In this document: piece by piece, positions 53,032-63,682 of the stretch
How the letters are laid out: each line of letters opens with the position of its first letter
Position numbering within the stretch: position 1 is the stretch's first letter
Notes under the pieces: model-generated
What the model saw: only the letters and a program-made list of their open reading frames with translations
What the model was told of the DNA's origin: nothing
The model's database searches: none
Made by a program: the position numbers and the translations under genes
Assembly (NCBI GenBank): GCA_001179505.1
Contig: CDMY01000603.1
Coordinates: 62,001-126,000, forward strand
DNA: 64,000 nt
Reading direction: 5' to 3'
Origin: Vitrella brassicaformis
Lineage: Eukaryota; Sar; Vitrellaceae

Positions 53032-53830
53032 CCCACTTGCATTCCCGTCTGTCTGTCTGTCTTTCTGTATTTGTTGAGAGCACGCCCGTCCCCCATGCCG
53101 CCCTCCCTCCCTCCCTCCCTCCCTCTGTCGCACGCCAGCCACCACCGCTCTCCCTCTCTCTAGCCACCTAGGTATCCTATAGCCCAATGCTAACTAACTG
53201 CGTGGATGCGTGGTGGTCATCATCCGTGTGTGGTGTGGTTGATTGGGATCAGTCAATGGTGTTTTCTGCCTTGCTTGCTTCACTTGCTGCCCGACGGTGT
53301 GGTGTGGTGTGCCGATGGCCTGGCCCGGCCCCCCTGCTTGCGGCCCGGATAGCTAGCCCCTGAGGTCTAGCCTGCGTGGGTGGCCACGTAGTGTGAGTCT
53401 CCCTCTCTCTCTCTCTGTCTCTCTCTCTCTCTCTCGCTCTGTGTGTGTGTGTGTGTGTGTGTGTGGCGAGAGTATCTGTGGAGTGTCTTGTCTGTCTGTC
53501 TGTCGCTGCGTGTGCGTGTTGGTGCGTGTTTGTCCATTGATTGATTGATGGCTCGTGCTCGTGTGTGGTGGTGATGTGATGGTCAGTCATTGTCTTTGTT
53601 GGTTGACTGGATGGTTGGGCGGGCTGTGGTGGGTGGCTGGGTCCAACACCACTCACTCCCCACCCATCCATCCATCCACTCAGCCATTGGTTCATTGCAC
53701 TGTTTTTGCTCGGCTCATCACTCTCTAGTGCAGTGCTGGCAAACCTTTCCTCTGACTCACTGACGGTGGATCCATCGGTGGGAGGGATGCATCCACACAC
53801 ACCTATCTGCATGCCTGCCTGTCTGCCCGC

Positions 53831-53865
<35 letters not shown>

Positions 53866-54105
53866 GGTGCGGCCATCCGTGACGGTGGCATGACGGGCGG
53901 AGAGGCGTGCAGATCAGATGGACGTGTAGGCTGCCAGAGAGCACATTCCATTCATTATTCCTTGTGTGTGGGTGTAAGATAAAGGACCGGCTCATCAGAC
54001 ACACACACACACATACAACATGGGACGCAGTGAGTGTGCTGCTGTGAGTGAGGAGGATGTGGTATGTGGCATGAGTGAGTCAATGCATGAAGAATGAAAG
54101 CTCGA
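53032..54105. repeat. Direct duplication, copy A
   Basis: From the CCACTTGCA / (GTCT)n start to AGAATGAAAGCTCGATAGCT. Nearly identical to copy B at 55483-56506. The copies differ in microsatellite lengths and a few substitutions. Confidence 0.85.
53833..53864 (+). repeat. (TG)n microsatellite
   Basis: About 16 TG units; the equivalent site in copy B (56233-56253) has about ten. Confidence 0.9.
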
Positions 54106-54213
54106 TAGCTCGCTCATTCACGAAATTCGCAAACCCTACGCACGCATAATTAGGGGTCAGCTGAGCACTTTATCGCTCCCCCCGCCCCCCTGCATTGGGG
54201 AAAAGCCTCCCGG

Positions 54214-54236
54214 TCGCAGGGTTCCAAACCCTGCGA
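54214..54236. other. Perfect 10-bp hairpin with 3-nt loop
   Basis: TCGCAGGGTT, loop CCA, AACCCTGCGA. The 3' arm overlaps a GCGAGCTT octamer at 54233-54240. It superficially resembles a tRNA T arm but no acceptor stem can be formed around it. Confidence 0.7.
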
Positions 54237-54905
54237 GCTTAGACGTGCTGGAAGGAAAGGGAGGCGCCCAAAGCGCACAGATCCCAACAGAGAGGCTCAC
54301 AGGAAGGCCATGCACGCAGCCAGGAGCAGCCAGAAGGTTAAATCTCTGCTGCTGACGTGCCTTTGTGTGTGTCTGTGTCAGAGATGGGCGTGTTGCGCCA
54401 AGGGGAGTGCCCCTGTCCTGGTGACGCACAACAAACTTACCATCATCTGTATTTCAAGAAGGTCATTATATACCAACACACGGTCTCCTGGGATGCTGTC
54501 CTTGGTTTGCTTGAGCCGTAATTGTGTCTGTATTGGTCAGATGCTCCGCTTAATTGCACCAGGGAGTGGATGGGATGGATGCATTGCCGCCCTTTAGATG
54601 TCACCGTGTTGGGCGAGGACATAGGTCCCTGGTGCCAGAGGTTCAAGGGCTCACGGTGACGTCACACGAGGAGGAAGGCACATATATTCCGAATGCTTGG
54701 TGCTGTGTGTGACGTGCTGCGACCCATGCGGCTCGACGAGGAATGCTTTTCCTTAGGCATTTTGCAGGTCATTATGTCCGCCAGCGAGAGGGCTTTACGG
54801 TGGTGTGGGCCGCGGGACTTTTGGAGCAATAGCGGAACTTTCTAGAGGGCATTTGTTTCTGTGGGCATAAGGCTGAGCATCTGGAGGGAGTCAGGGGGAC
54901 CTTGC

Positions 54906-55010
54906 CGCCCCTACAAAAGTTCCGCCCGCCTCTCTGCTGCCCTACAAAAGTTCCGCCAGCCTCTCTGCTGCCCTCTGCTGCCCTTCAAAAGTACCGCCAG
55001 CCTCTCAGCC
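54906..55010 (+). repeat. Tandem repeat of about 31 bp, three units
   Basis: Three units of the form CCCTACAAAAGTTCCGCC..CCTCTCTGCTG. The first two differ by a single substitution and one extra C; the third is diverged and preceded by a CCCTCTGCTG fragment. An inverted partial copy (GCGGAACTTT) lies near 54833. Confidence 0.85.
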
Positions 55011-55206
55011 GGTCTTTATCTCATCGCTGAGGGTGCTGCTGCCGTCAGACAGCACTCACAAGGAGCATGGCTCGTGCATTGGGATGCGCTGCTGCTGATA
55101 TGCGGCCGTGTGCGTGTGTGCTGCGCTTCAATGGCCGGCTGCATCGACAGCCGCTTAGGTGTGCCAAGCAGACAGAGCGAGGGCGGATATTTCTGTGTGT
55201 GGCCAA

Positions 55207-55242
<36 letters not shown>

Positions 55243-55482
55243 TGGGTGTGTGGACGCGTGGAAACCTCTGACCATTCTGCTGCTCGGCGGGTGAAGATAC
55301 TGAACTGATTCCGACACATTGCCGGCATGGCTGTGTGCATTCACGCACTCATGTGTTTGGCTGGCCTCCCTGCTGCTGCACACACACACACACGTGTGTT
55401 TCTCTTGTGTGTGTGCAGCACCAGCAGCAGCAGCAGTGGATGGCAACGGACGGATCTGCCTTGCTGCGGTCTGAAGGCCTGC

Positions 55483-56506
55483 CACTTGCAATCCCGTCTG
55501 TCTGTCTGTCTTTCTGTATTTGTTGAGAGCACGCCCGGCTGCCTGCCCGTCCCCCACTCCCCCACTCCTCCCTCCCTCCCTCCCTCCCTCTGTCGCACGC
55601 CACAACCGCTCTCCCCCTCTCTAGCCACCTAGGTATCCTATAGCCCAATGCTAACTAATTGCGTGGATGCGTGGTGGTCATCATCCGTGTGTGGTGTGGT
55701 TGATTGGGATCACNNNNNNNNNNNNNNNNNNNNNNNNNNNNNNNNNNNNNNNNNNNNNNNNNNNNNNNNNNNNNNNNNNNNNNNNNNNNNNNNNNNNNNN
55801 NNNNNNNNNNNNNNNNNNNNNNNNNNNNNNNNNNNNNNNNNNNNNNNNNNNNNNNNNNNNNNNNNNNNNNNNNNNNNNNNNNNNNNNNNNNNNNNNNNNN
55901 NNNNNNNNNNNNNNNNNNNNNNNNNNNNNNNNNNNNNNNNNNNNNNNNNNNNNNNNNNNNNNNNNNNNNNNNNNNNNNNNNNNNNNNNNNNNNNNNNNNN
56001 NNNNNNNNNNNNNTGGGTGGCTGGGTCCAACACCACTCACTCCCCACCCATCCATCCATCCACTCAGCCATCCATCCATCCATCCAGTGGTTCATTGCAC
56101 TGTTTTTGCTCGGCTCATCACTCTCTAGTGCAGTGCTGGCAAACCTTTCCTCTGACTCACAGACGGTGGATCCATCGGTGGGAGGGATGCATCCACACAC
56201 ACCTATCTGCATGCCTGCCTGTCTGCCCGCCTCTGTGTGTGTGTGTGTGTGTGTCGGTGCGGACCTCCGTGACGGTGGCATGACGGGCGGAGAGGCGTGC
56301 AGATCAGATGGACGTGTAGGCTGCCAGAGAGCACATTCCATTCATTTCATTCCTTGTGTGTGGGTGTAAGATAAAGGACCGGCTCATCACACACACACAC
56401 ACACACATACAACATGGGACGCAGTGAGTGTGCTGCTGTGAGTGAGGAGGATGTGGTATGTCGCATGAGTGAGTCAATGCATCAAGAATGAAAGCTCGAT
56501 AGCTAG
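55483..56506. repeat. Direct duplication, copy B, interrupted by an assembly gap
   Basis: Matches copy A on both sides of the N gap. In copy A the part equivalent to the gap (about 53255-53630) consists of long CT and TG repeats, which explains the gap. Confidence 0.85.
55714..56013. other. Assembly gap, 300 N
   Basis: Fixed-size run of N within duplication copy B. Confidence 0.95.
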
Positions 56507-56801
56507 CTGGCTCGGTTCGATCTTCCGTCGCGGCCTCGCGCGCTTCAGTCGGTCGGTCATCTTGATGCTTACGTCCAGTCCACACACCCATGCATAGCAC
56601 AGCACAGCACACATCACCAAAGCGGCCAGCATGGCACTCTCAGTCCTCGGCTACTTACCACACCACACCACACCACACCACCAACCATGAGCATGAGCAG
56701 TGGTCCAATCCACGTTGCCATCCGTCCATCATATCGGTTCTTCGTCACGTCCTGTCGCTCTGCTGTGGGTATGATGTCTTGTGGCTGCCGTCTGTGTCTG
56801 T

Positions 56802-57948
56802 CTATTGTGAGTTGAGGTACCGACGCCACTTGAGGTATGAGCTGCGGATGCCCTGGTTGCTCCGCTGGTCGGGGATCTCACCCGTGAAGGCCAACTTGTG
56901 AGTCGTGATGAAACGACGCTTGCCAGGAGCAAACAGACCTGCAGGCGCAAAGGAGCCGTGTCTGCAGCCGGCATTGGTCCGTGTGTGTGTGCGGTGCATG
57001 CTATTTCTTGCCGTGGTCGAATTTGAGTGTCGATGCGTTCCACTTTGGCAGAGTCGGGTTGGGAATGGCATTGCGCTGCAGAGGTGCACAGCCGCACACA
57101 GGGAGACAGGGAGACAGGAGCCACATTGTGCGTGTCCGTCCCATCCATTCCATGCATGTGGCTCACTGACTGACCGATCTGAAGGCCAGGGGGTTGTACG
57201 GGCCATAAAGAGGCTTGCTGTCCATCGAACAGTACTCGTACGGCCGCTTAACATACGACAAGCTGACACAGAAAGCAATGAGGGAGACAAGACGGTACCC
57301 GTACGTGTCTCTTCAGACACCCACGGGCGCACCCATATTCCGATTTGTCCTTGATCCGCCGCTGCAGCCCCACCGCCTCGGGGGTGCGGATGGGTATCAT
57401 CTTGTACGGCGTGGCGAAAACCTCACCACTCACGGCAAACTTGCCTGCAGTGCAGGGAGGGAGCGGAGCGAGACGCAGACATCCATCCACTACTGATCGA
57501 CACACATACTCAAAGACCAGCTCCTACCTTACCTGTGCTGGTAATCGTGTGGACGCCATCAAACATCTGTAAAGACACCGCCCGCCACAGATCCCGTCAC
57601 CACACACATGATGCGCCACGCACCTGGTGGCCGCAAACATCTGCAACCAGAAGAAAGAGAGAGAAGAGAACAACGCAATTGATGCAGAATAAGAAAGCGT
57701 CTCAGGGTCTGCTGCCTGTGGTCACTTACCAGGTCGGAGCCTCAGCGTCGGGTTGATAATTGTAGGAGCGCTCTGCGCGGAAACAACACAGCAAATGGAC
57801 CGACTTTGCGATGCTGGAATATTCCATTTTGCATGGCAAACTACATACCTACCTTGGGCCGGTTCAACCTTCGGGAGGTGTTGGTGACGCCATAGAGGGA
57901 AGGCAGGCCCTCGGGAATGTCGTAGCGCAGTCGCGTCTCAGTACCCAT
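56802..57948 (-). CDS. Unknown 196-aa protein, eight exons
   Basis: Exons 57948-57853, 57772-57730, 57640-57624, 57566-57533, 57444-57333, 57262-57175, 57075-57012, 56938-56802; 591 nt. The exon of 17 nt is needed for the frame. The last intron appears to use a GC donor (CACG|GCAAGA); without it the protein would stop four residues later at KK. The sequence is dense in conserved-looking short motifs: MGTETRLRYDIPEGLPSLYG, TLRLRPDVCGHQMFDGVHT, FATPYKMIPIRTPEAVGLQR, LYGPYNPLAF, IRSSYLKWRRYLNS. No signal peptide or membrane span. Cytoskeletal (pellicle or axoneme) function is a guess from style only. Confidence 0.72.
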
Positions 57949-58322
57949 GGCCAGCTGCTGTCCTCCCGAGACTATGGGGGACACGTGAGACTGAGACGCC
58001 GGTGGGCGCCCCCAAAGCGCATGCATGCAGCTCCTCGGTCGCCCGCATGTTTCGATCACACGGCCGTTGCGTCATTCTTTGTTCCCACCCACTGGTCCGC
58101 TCCTAGCTGCCCGTTCCCCTCAGTCATTTGGTCATGACATTCATATCAGCCATCCGCACCAAATGAATGGCACATCGCATCGCATCGCATAGATGCGGAC
58201 CCCCACAAAGCCACGCGTCCACGCGCACAGCCACGCACCACGTGTGTTCCCCAAAAAGACCTACAAAAATCGCTGCAAGCCAAATCAATCGCCGACCATC
58301 AATCTCATCTATCTCATCTCAG
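57949..58322. other. Short interval between tandem minus-strand genes
   Basis: Contains the upstream region of the 196-aa gene and the 3' end of the SMP/C2 gene; (GCATC)n near 58175-58190. No exon seen. Confidence 0.5.
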
Positions 58323-61300
58323 TCAGATGGGTCTGAAGGCAAACATATCCATCTTGACGTTGAGGAATCCGCGGGGATTGAGCCTGATCATCTTGTAGGC
58401 CGACAGAACACCGTTGGCCCCACCCTCGCCCAGCTGCGTCAGCGGCACGGTCGTCTGGCCGAAGGCGCTGGAGGTGAAGCTGCTCTGCTTGGCCGACGCA
58501 TCCACCACCTACATACACACACACACACACACTCACAACACACATAGATATCCCCAACTGACAGCCAGTCATCCAGTGACCACGCTTACGCGGAAGTGCA
58601 GCTGCTCTGTCTGGGGATTGGCAACGAGGAATGAGAAGCCCTGCGCCCACACGGGAGTGCGGGACATCCTGATGGTCTGGTGTGTGCCGCTGAGGTATGC
58701 GTCGATGTCCTCTGCGTGGACGTCCAACACACTCGCAATCTCCTCGTTGGTCATCCGGCGGTCCTTCAGCAGCTTCAGCTTGCGCAACAGAGTGTCCAGC
58801 ATCACATTGCCTGCATCACAGACACATGTGCAGCCGAGCCATCTATCTATGTGCGTGATTCTGCTCTCCCGCTCTCCCTGTGTCTCCGTGTCTGCGTGTC
58901 TGTCTGTCTGTGTGCTTTGTGCCTACCGGTTTGTCCGTCCTCGGCTTTCGGAGGTATCCACGGCTGTGTTTCGCAGGTCGACCGCTGCTCGCCACCAGGT
59001 CCCACCAAAGACACCAACACCTACAACGCAAGATAACACAACACAACACACCACAACACACCGACCCAGCCATTGATCCATCCGTCCATCCATCCGTCCA
59101 TCCATCCATCCGTCCAAGCTCCCTCCCTCCCTCCCTGTGTAATGACCACCGCACCTTTGGCTGCGAGGATGTCTTAAGCCGCAACTCCTCCGCCCGATCG
59201 ACAGCCACCCACACCAGCCACCCATTGCCATCCCCAGAGCCACCGGCGCTGTCCTCTGCTGCTGACGACTTTGGTGAGGGGAGCTTTGGCAAAGGCACCT
59301 CGCGAGATAGCGAGAACCACTCGGGTCGCAGGTAGACGAACGACGCGCCCCGCTGTTTGTCCTTGTTGGTTGCGTCAATAAGCTTGTGGTGTGGGCTCTC
59401 GAGCGGCAGCCGGATGGTGGCTGCGGCGGCGTGGTCGTCGGTTGTTGAGTGGGTGTAGATGAGGGGGTCGGCGAGGCCGCCGCCCACTGAGAGGTCGAGG
59501 GCGACTTTGATCTCGGTCTCCTTCTTGCCCGTCTTCTCCTTGACCCACATCGGCGGCCGCTCGCCCTCAGCCGGCTTGTACCTGACACACACAACACATG
59601 TGTGTGGGTGGTGTGGTCTGCTCTGCTGACTGCGTTGTGCAGTCATTGTATTGTTTTCCTCTCTCGTGGCTCTCGGTGTGAACGTACCCGATGAAGCACC
59701 ATGGCTGTCGATAGGAAGGTCGGTCGCCCTGACCCTGACACACCACGGCACGCCACGGGCCAAGCCAAGCCAAGCAAGCAAGGGTTATGGGAGAACTTGC
59801 TGCACGCCTTATGCTACGCTATGCTGTCTGTGTGCGTTGGTTGCGTGCAGGCCTACTGGTTTCAGTAGTTTGGATCCGCAGTTGAGCAGCTGGCTCCTGG
59901 CGTCCCACCAGGCCTCCCCGCTGTCCTGGATGGCGCACATGACCACGGTACGGCAGGGCAGGCCGTCGATGAACTCGCGCAGCTGCTTGTCCTGCGAGCC
60001 ACCGGGGGTGTCATACCTACAACCACACAAACACGAGCCAGCCCATTCTCATGTTGGGGTGGGGTGGGGTGGGAGCTGGGGGGGCTGTCGCTCACCAGCA
60101 GTCGAAGGTCTCGGCTTTGGTTACATCGCCGGTGACCCCGTCCATGGCGACCACATGGATGCCGCGGCCGCTCACGTCACGCCGCTCTCCGTTGACGACG
60201 ATGCCGGGCTTGCCCTTCTTCCCGCCAGCCGACCTGCACTCGATGCTGACTTTCTTGGCTTCAGGCGGCGCGTCGTCGCCCCGCATCTCCTCGGGAATGT
60301 CGCCCCGGGCTGCCAGCTTGGCTGTCTGAAGCAGGTCCTTGACTGTGATGCTGACGGACGGATTATCATGACAGACAGGAAAGGGGCTGGGCTGTGGGGT
60401 GCGGGGTGTGGTGTGGCGTGAGGGTGTGTGGGTCTGGCCTGGAGGGGAGGCTAGCTACCTTACCTGACGTGTCCGATGAGTGAGTTCTTGCCGAGGACCT
60501 CCTGGTCGAAGATGCTCACCTTGACCTCCTGCATCTCGCGATCGTGCACGATGAAGTCATCCGTCTGCAAGCACCCACACACACTGGGCATGAAAGCGGG
60601 AGGGTTCTTCAGAACTTTCTGTTGTTCCGCGTGTAATGCATGCGATGTGCTCACCTCGTTCCATCTTGCGTTGTTGTCGTCACTGACCACTGATGTCACC
60701 ATCTCCTGAGCACCCACCTTGACCTCCACAAACGGGTCAGCCTGCCAATCAACCAACCACGCATTGCATGCAATGTGCTGCGAATTCCCTGCCTTCCTGC
60801 TGTCACTGACCTTGTCGTTTTTGAATATGCTGCCGATGCCCCTCCACTCGGACCTCAGCCCCTCCGCCCTCACCACCGTCAACCGCAGGATCCCCACACC
60901 AGGCGGGTTCCGCAGCTGGATCAAATCCACAGCCTCGGACAAGTTCAGAGCGATGCTGTTTGTGACACATCAAGTCACGACACACACATTTGGCTATATG
61001 TCACTCACACACACACACACACACATACACACATACTTACCGGTTTGGGACGACGAGTGCGTTTGCGATTGATGAGGTGATGACATTGTTGACGATGCCG
61101 GCAAGGAAGGGGAAGTCGGCAATGTTGGCCAGACCCGTGAACTCGATCGACACCTGGGGCGGGTTCTGGAAAAATACCTGACAATCCAATCCACCGAGCA
61201 GACAGACAGATCAGCAGCTCGTGTGGTGTGGGTGTGTGTATAGGTGGGTGGAAGGCTGGAGGCCTATGTCGGTTCAATACCTGCATGCCTCCGACAAGCG

Positions 61301-62229
61301 GCGGTGTGGCGATGAGTGGCGTCATGAGCACCACCAGCTGGCCCGACATCGACAGCTGCGACACACCGAACTCACCTGCACACACAGACACACACACACC
61401 CTGGCCTGCATCCACTGGCCGAGCCCGGCAATGCAATGCGTCCGTACCAAGGTAGTTGACGGCGAGGGCAATGTCAGCGTCGCCATGGTAGTCGATGTCC
61501 AGGACCATCCTGATGGCGTCGTGGCCAAGGGCATCCTGCAGGCAGGCAAGCCAACATCACACACATCACTAACACGCACAGCCGATGCGATGCATTCACG
61601 AGTGCAGTGCTGTGCTGTGATGTGTGTGACCTTGAGAGGCGATATGTGCACCCGCTCGATGGTCAAGGGCTGCAGGAACAGACAGACAGACAGACAAGAT
61701 GCTGGCAGCCTTGTCTCTCTGTCGGTGCGTCGCGTCACCTCCCTCACCTTTTTGCCGAGTTTGGTTTTGGTGAAGCGGATCTTCTTGATCGCATTCGGCA
61801 CCGACGCCTGCAGCACAGGCTCGATCTCATCTACAGGACATGACATTACACACACATACGCAACACGCACACACAGAGTCATGACCACGAAGAGATCACC
61901 CATCCATCCATCCATCCACCTTTCATTGTCTGCGCAGCGGCCTGCCCAATGTAGGGCCACAGGTTCACAATCAGCCCGTTCAGCCACTCAGCACCGGTCG
62001 AGCCAGACACCTTCGAGCCCATCGTACGCAGTCCGCCGCGGAATAATGATGGGATGCCGCCGCCATGGCCGCCGTGCCCTCCGATGAGTGGCAGCTGGTC
62101 GGTAGGTAGCTCCCGCGACGATGTGCCTGCATCCTCAGCGGATCTGTTGCGGCGGCCGCACAGCGCTGCGAGAGAGTTGATGAATCGTTTGAGAAAGGGC
62201 AAATTCGTCAGCAGGGCGTACGAGTACAT
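58323..62229 (-). CDS. SMP/C2 membrane-tether protein containing an ILEI/FAM3-like domain
   Basis: Many exons; first in-frame ATG at 62229. Order from the N-terminus: hydrophobic leader ([20 protein letters not shown]); SMP domain of extended-synaptotagmin type ([16 protein letters not shown], then [12 protein letters not shown]-like exon with [55 protein letters not shown]); C2A ([16 protein letters not shown] to [18 protein letters not shown]); then [43 protein letters not shown] and [10 protein letters not shown], which match the ILEI/PANDER fold of FAM3 proteins; then a second C2 ([15 protein letters not shown] to [12 protein letters not shown]) interrupted by a helical insert. SMP domains move lipids at contact sites; C2 domains bind membranes with Ca2+. 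The ILEI part spans several exons joined in frame (FDC|W, KP|GQ, IG|YKP). Confidence 0.82.
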
Positions 62230-62420
62230 CACGGCGGATCGACGCACGCACCTCTGTTTCTCTTGCCTCTGTCCTGTGTTTTTTTGTTTCCGTGAAACCG
62301 ATGGAGGTTTGGCTTAGCTCGCCTTGCGGAAGAGGAGTGTGCCTGAAGATGAGATGCGCATACGAGCGGATCTGTGACTGAAGGAGCTGACTGCGGCTAC
62401 CTCTCTCAGTGAGGTGACCC
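62230..62420. promoter_or_regulatory. Divergent promoter interval with GCGAGCTA
   Basis: 191 bp between start codons. TAGCTCGC (reverse of GCGAGCTA) at 62315-62322, the same variant as upstream of CDC48. Confidence 0.4.
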
Positions 62421-63649
62421 ATGTGGCCGAATCCCCAGCTCCAGCAGGCGCTTCAGCAGCAGCAGCAGCAGATGGTGGCCGGCGTCAACATGCAGTTCGG
62501 CGGCATGCAGCCCAGCCAGATGATGGCGCTCCAGCAACACACCATGAACCAGATGCAACAACACCAGGTGCCGCTTCAGCAGCAACAGCAGCAGCAGTGG
62601 GGTGGTCCGTTCTCTCCCCCCGCACCGCCCGCTGCTGTCCCAGTAGCACCACCTGCGGACATGGAGCTCAAGAACGTCATCGAGCGAATCGCCGGTGGGT
62701 CAGCCACTCACTCCTGTCATGTGTCTTCAAAGGGACGATGTTTGTCTGTTTGAACAGATTATGTGACCAAGAACGGCCCGCAGTTTGTGGATGTGGTTCG
62801 CGAGAAGCATCCCAACGATCCCAAGTTCGCTTTTCTCAGCGGCGGGGAGGGACACGACTACTTTCGATTTTGCCTCTCTGCCGCCCAGCAACAGCAGCAC
62901 CCCGGCCAAATGACGCAGATGAACATGTTCTTCGGGGGCATGCGGCCACAGGTGAGGTGCGAGGGAGCGAGAGAGAAATAAAGGGGAGGGAGGAGTGGGC
63001 ACAGCACACACACACACACACATCCATCCACCGATGCTCTCATTCATTGTGTTGCTGTGGTGTGTCCGCCCGGCATGGCATGGCTACAGGCGAGCGTCAG
63101 CGGCCCAGCTCCTCTCCCCCCTGTCGCCGCGCCCCCCACTCCCCCAGTGACATCACTGCCCATCCAGATGAACGGCAGTGGCGCTCAGCAGCCACCACCA
63201 CCACCGCCGCCACTAAATGGGCCGCTGGAGGCCGGGGGCGGCGACATGGAATCGCTCCTTATGCAGTTTCAGGGTCGGTCAGTGACAGACAGATCAGCAA
63301 GGGCGGTTGGTTGTCTTATCGCACTGATGGCATCTGTGGTTGTGTTTCAGAGCCTCCGAGGGGACCGCCGCTTCCCCCTGATACGGAGAAAGGGCTCAAC
63401 GGTACGCACGCACAGACGATTGGACGAACCCGTTCGTTTTGTGCAGGACTTTATCCATCTCTCTCTCTCTGTGTGTGTGTTGATGTCAGACGTGTTGTGG
63501 TCTTTGGAGAAGAAGGCGTCGGGTGACAACATCCGCAGCGGCCACCAGTGGATGAAACTCAACGCAAAAAACATCAAGCAGGTCGGTGTCAGGCAGTGGC
63601 ACACACACACACACACACGCGCACACACACAAGAGGACACTGGCACTGC

Positions 63650-63682
<33 letters not shown>

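Larger units (their letters stand above)
52490..56801. other. 4.3-kb repeat-rich, gene-free stretch
   Basis: No supported coding exon. It holds a 1-kb direct duplication (two copies), an N gap inside the second copy, long (TG)n/(CT)n tracts, a roughly 31-bp triple repeat at 54906-55010 and a perfect hairpin at 54214-54236. Long frames here (for example minus 53249-54010) are low-complexity read-through of microsatellites. Confidence 0.6.

Noticed and set aside
53249-54010. 253-aa open frame on the minus strand, repeated in part at 55655-56341
   Set aside because: Follows from the duplication and from (CA)n repeats (HTHTHT); the copy B version runs through an N gap.
54214-54240. Second tRNA suggested by a T-arm-like hairpin
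   Set aside because: No D arm, anticodon arm or acceptor stem can be formed around it.
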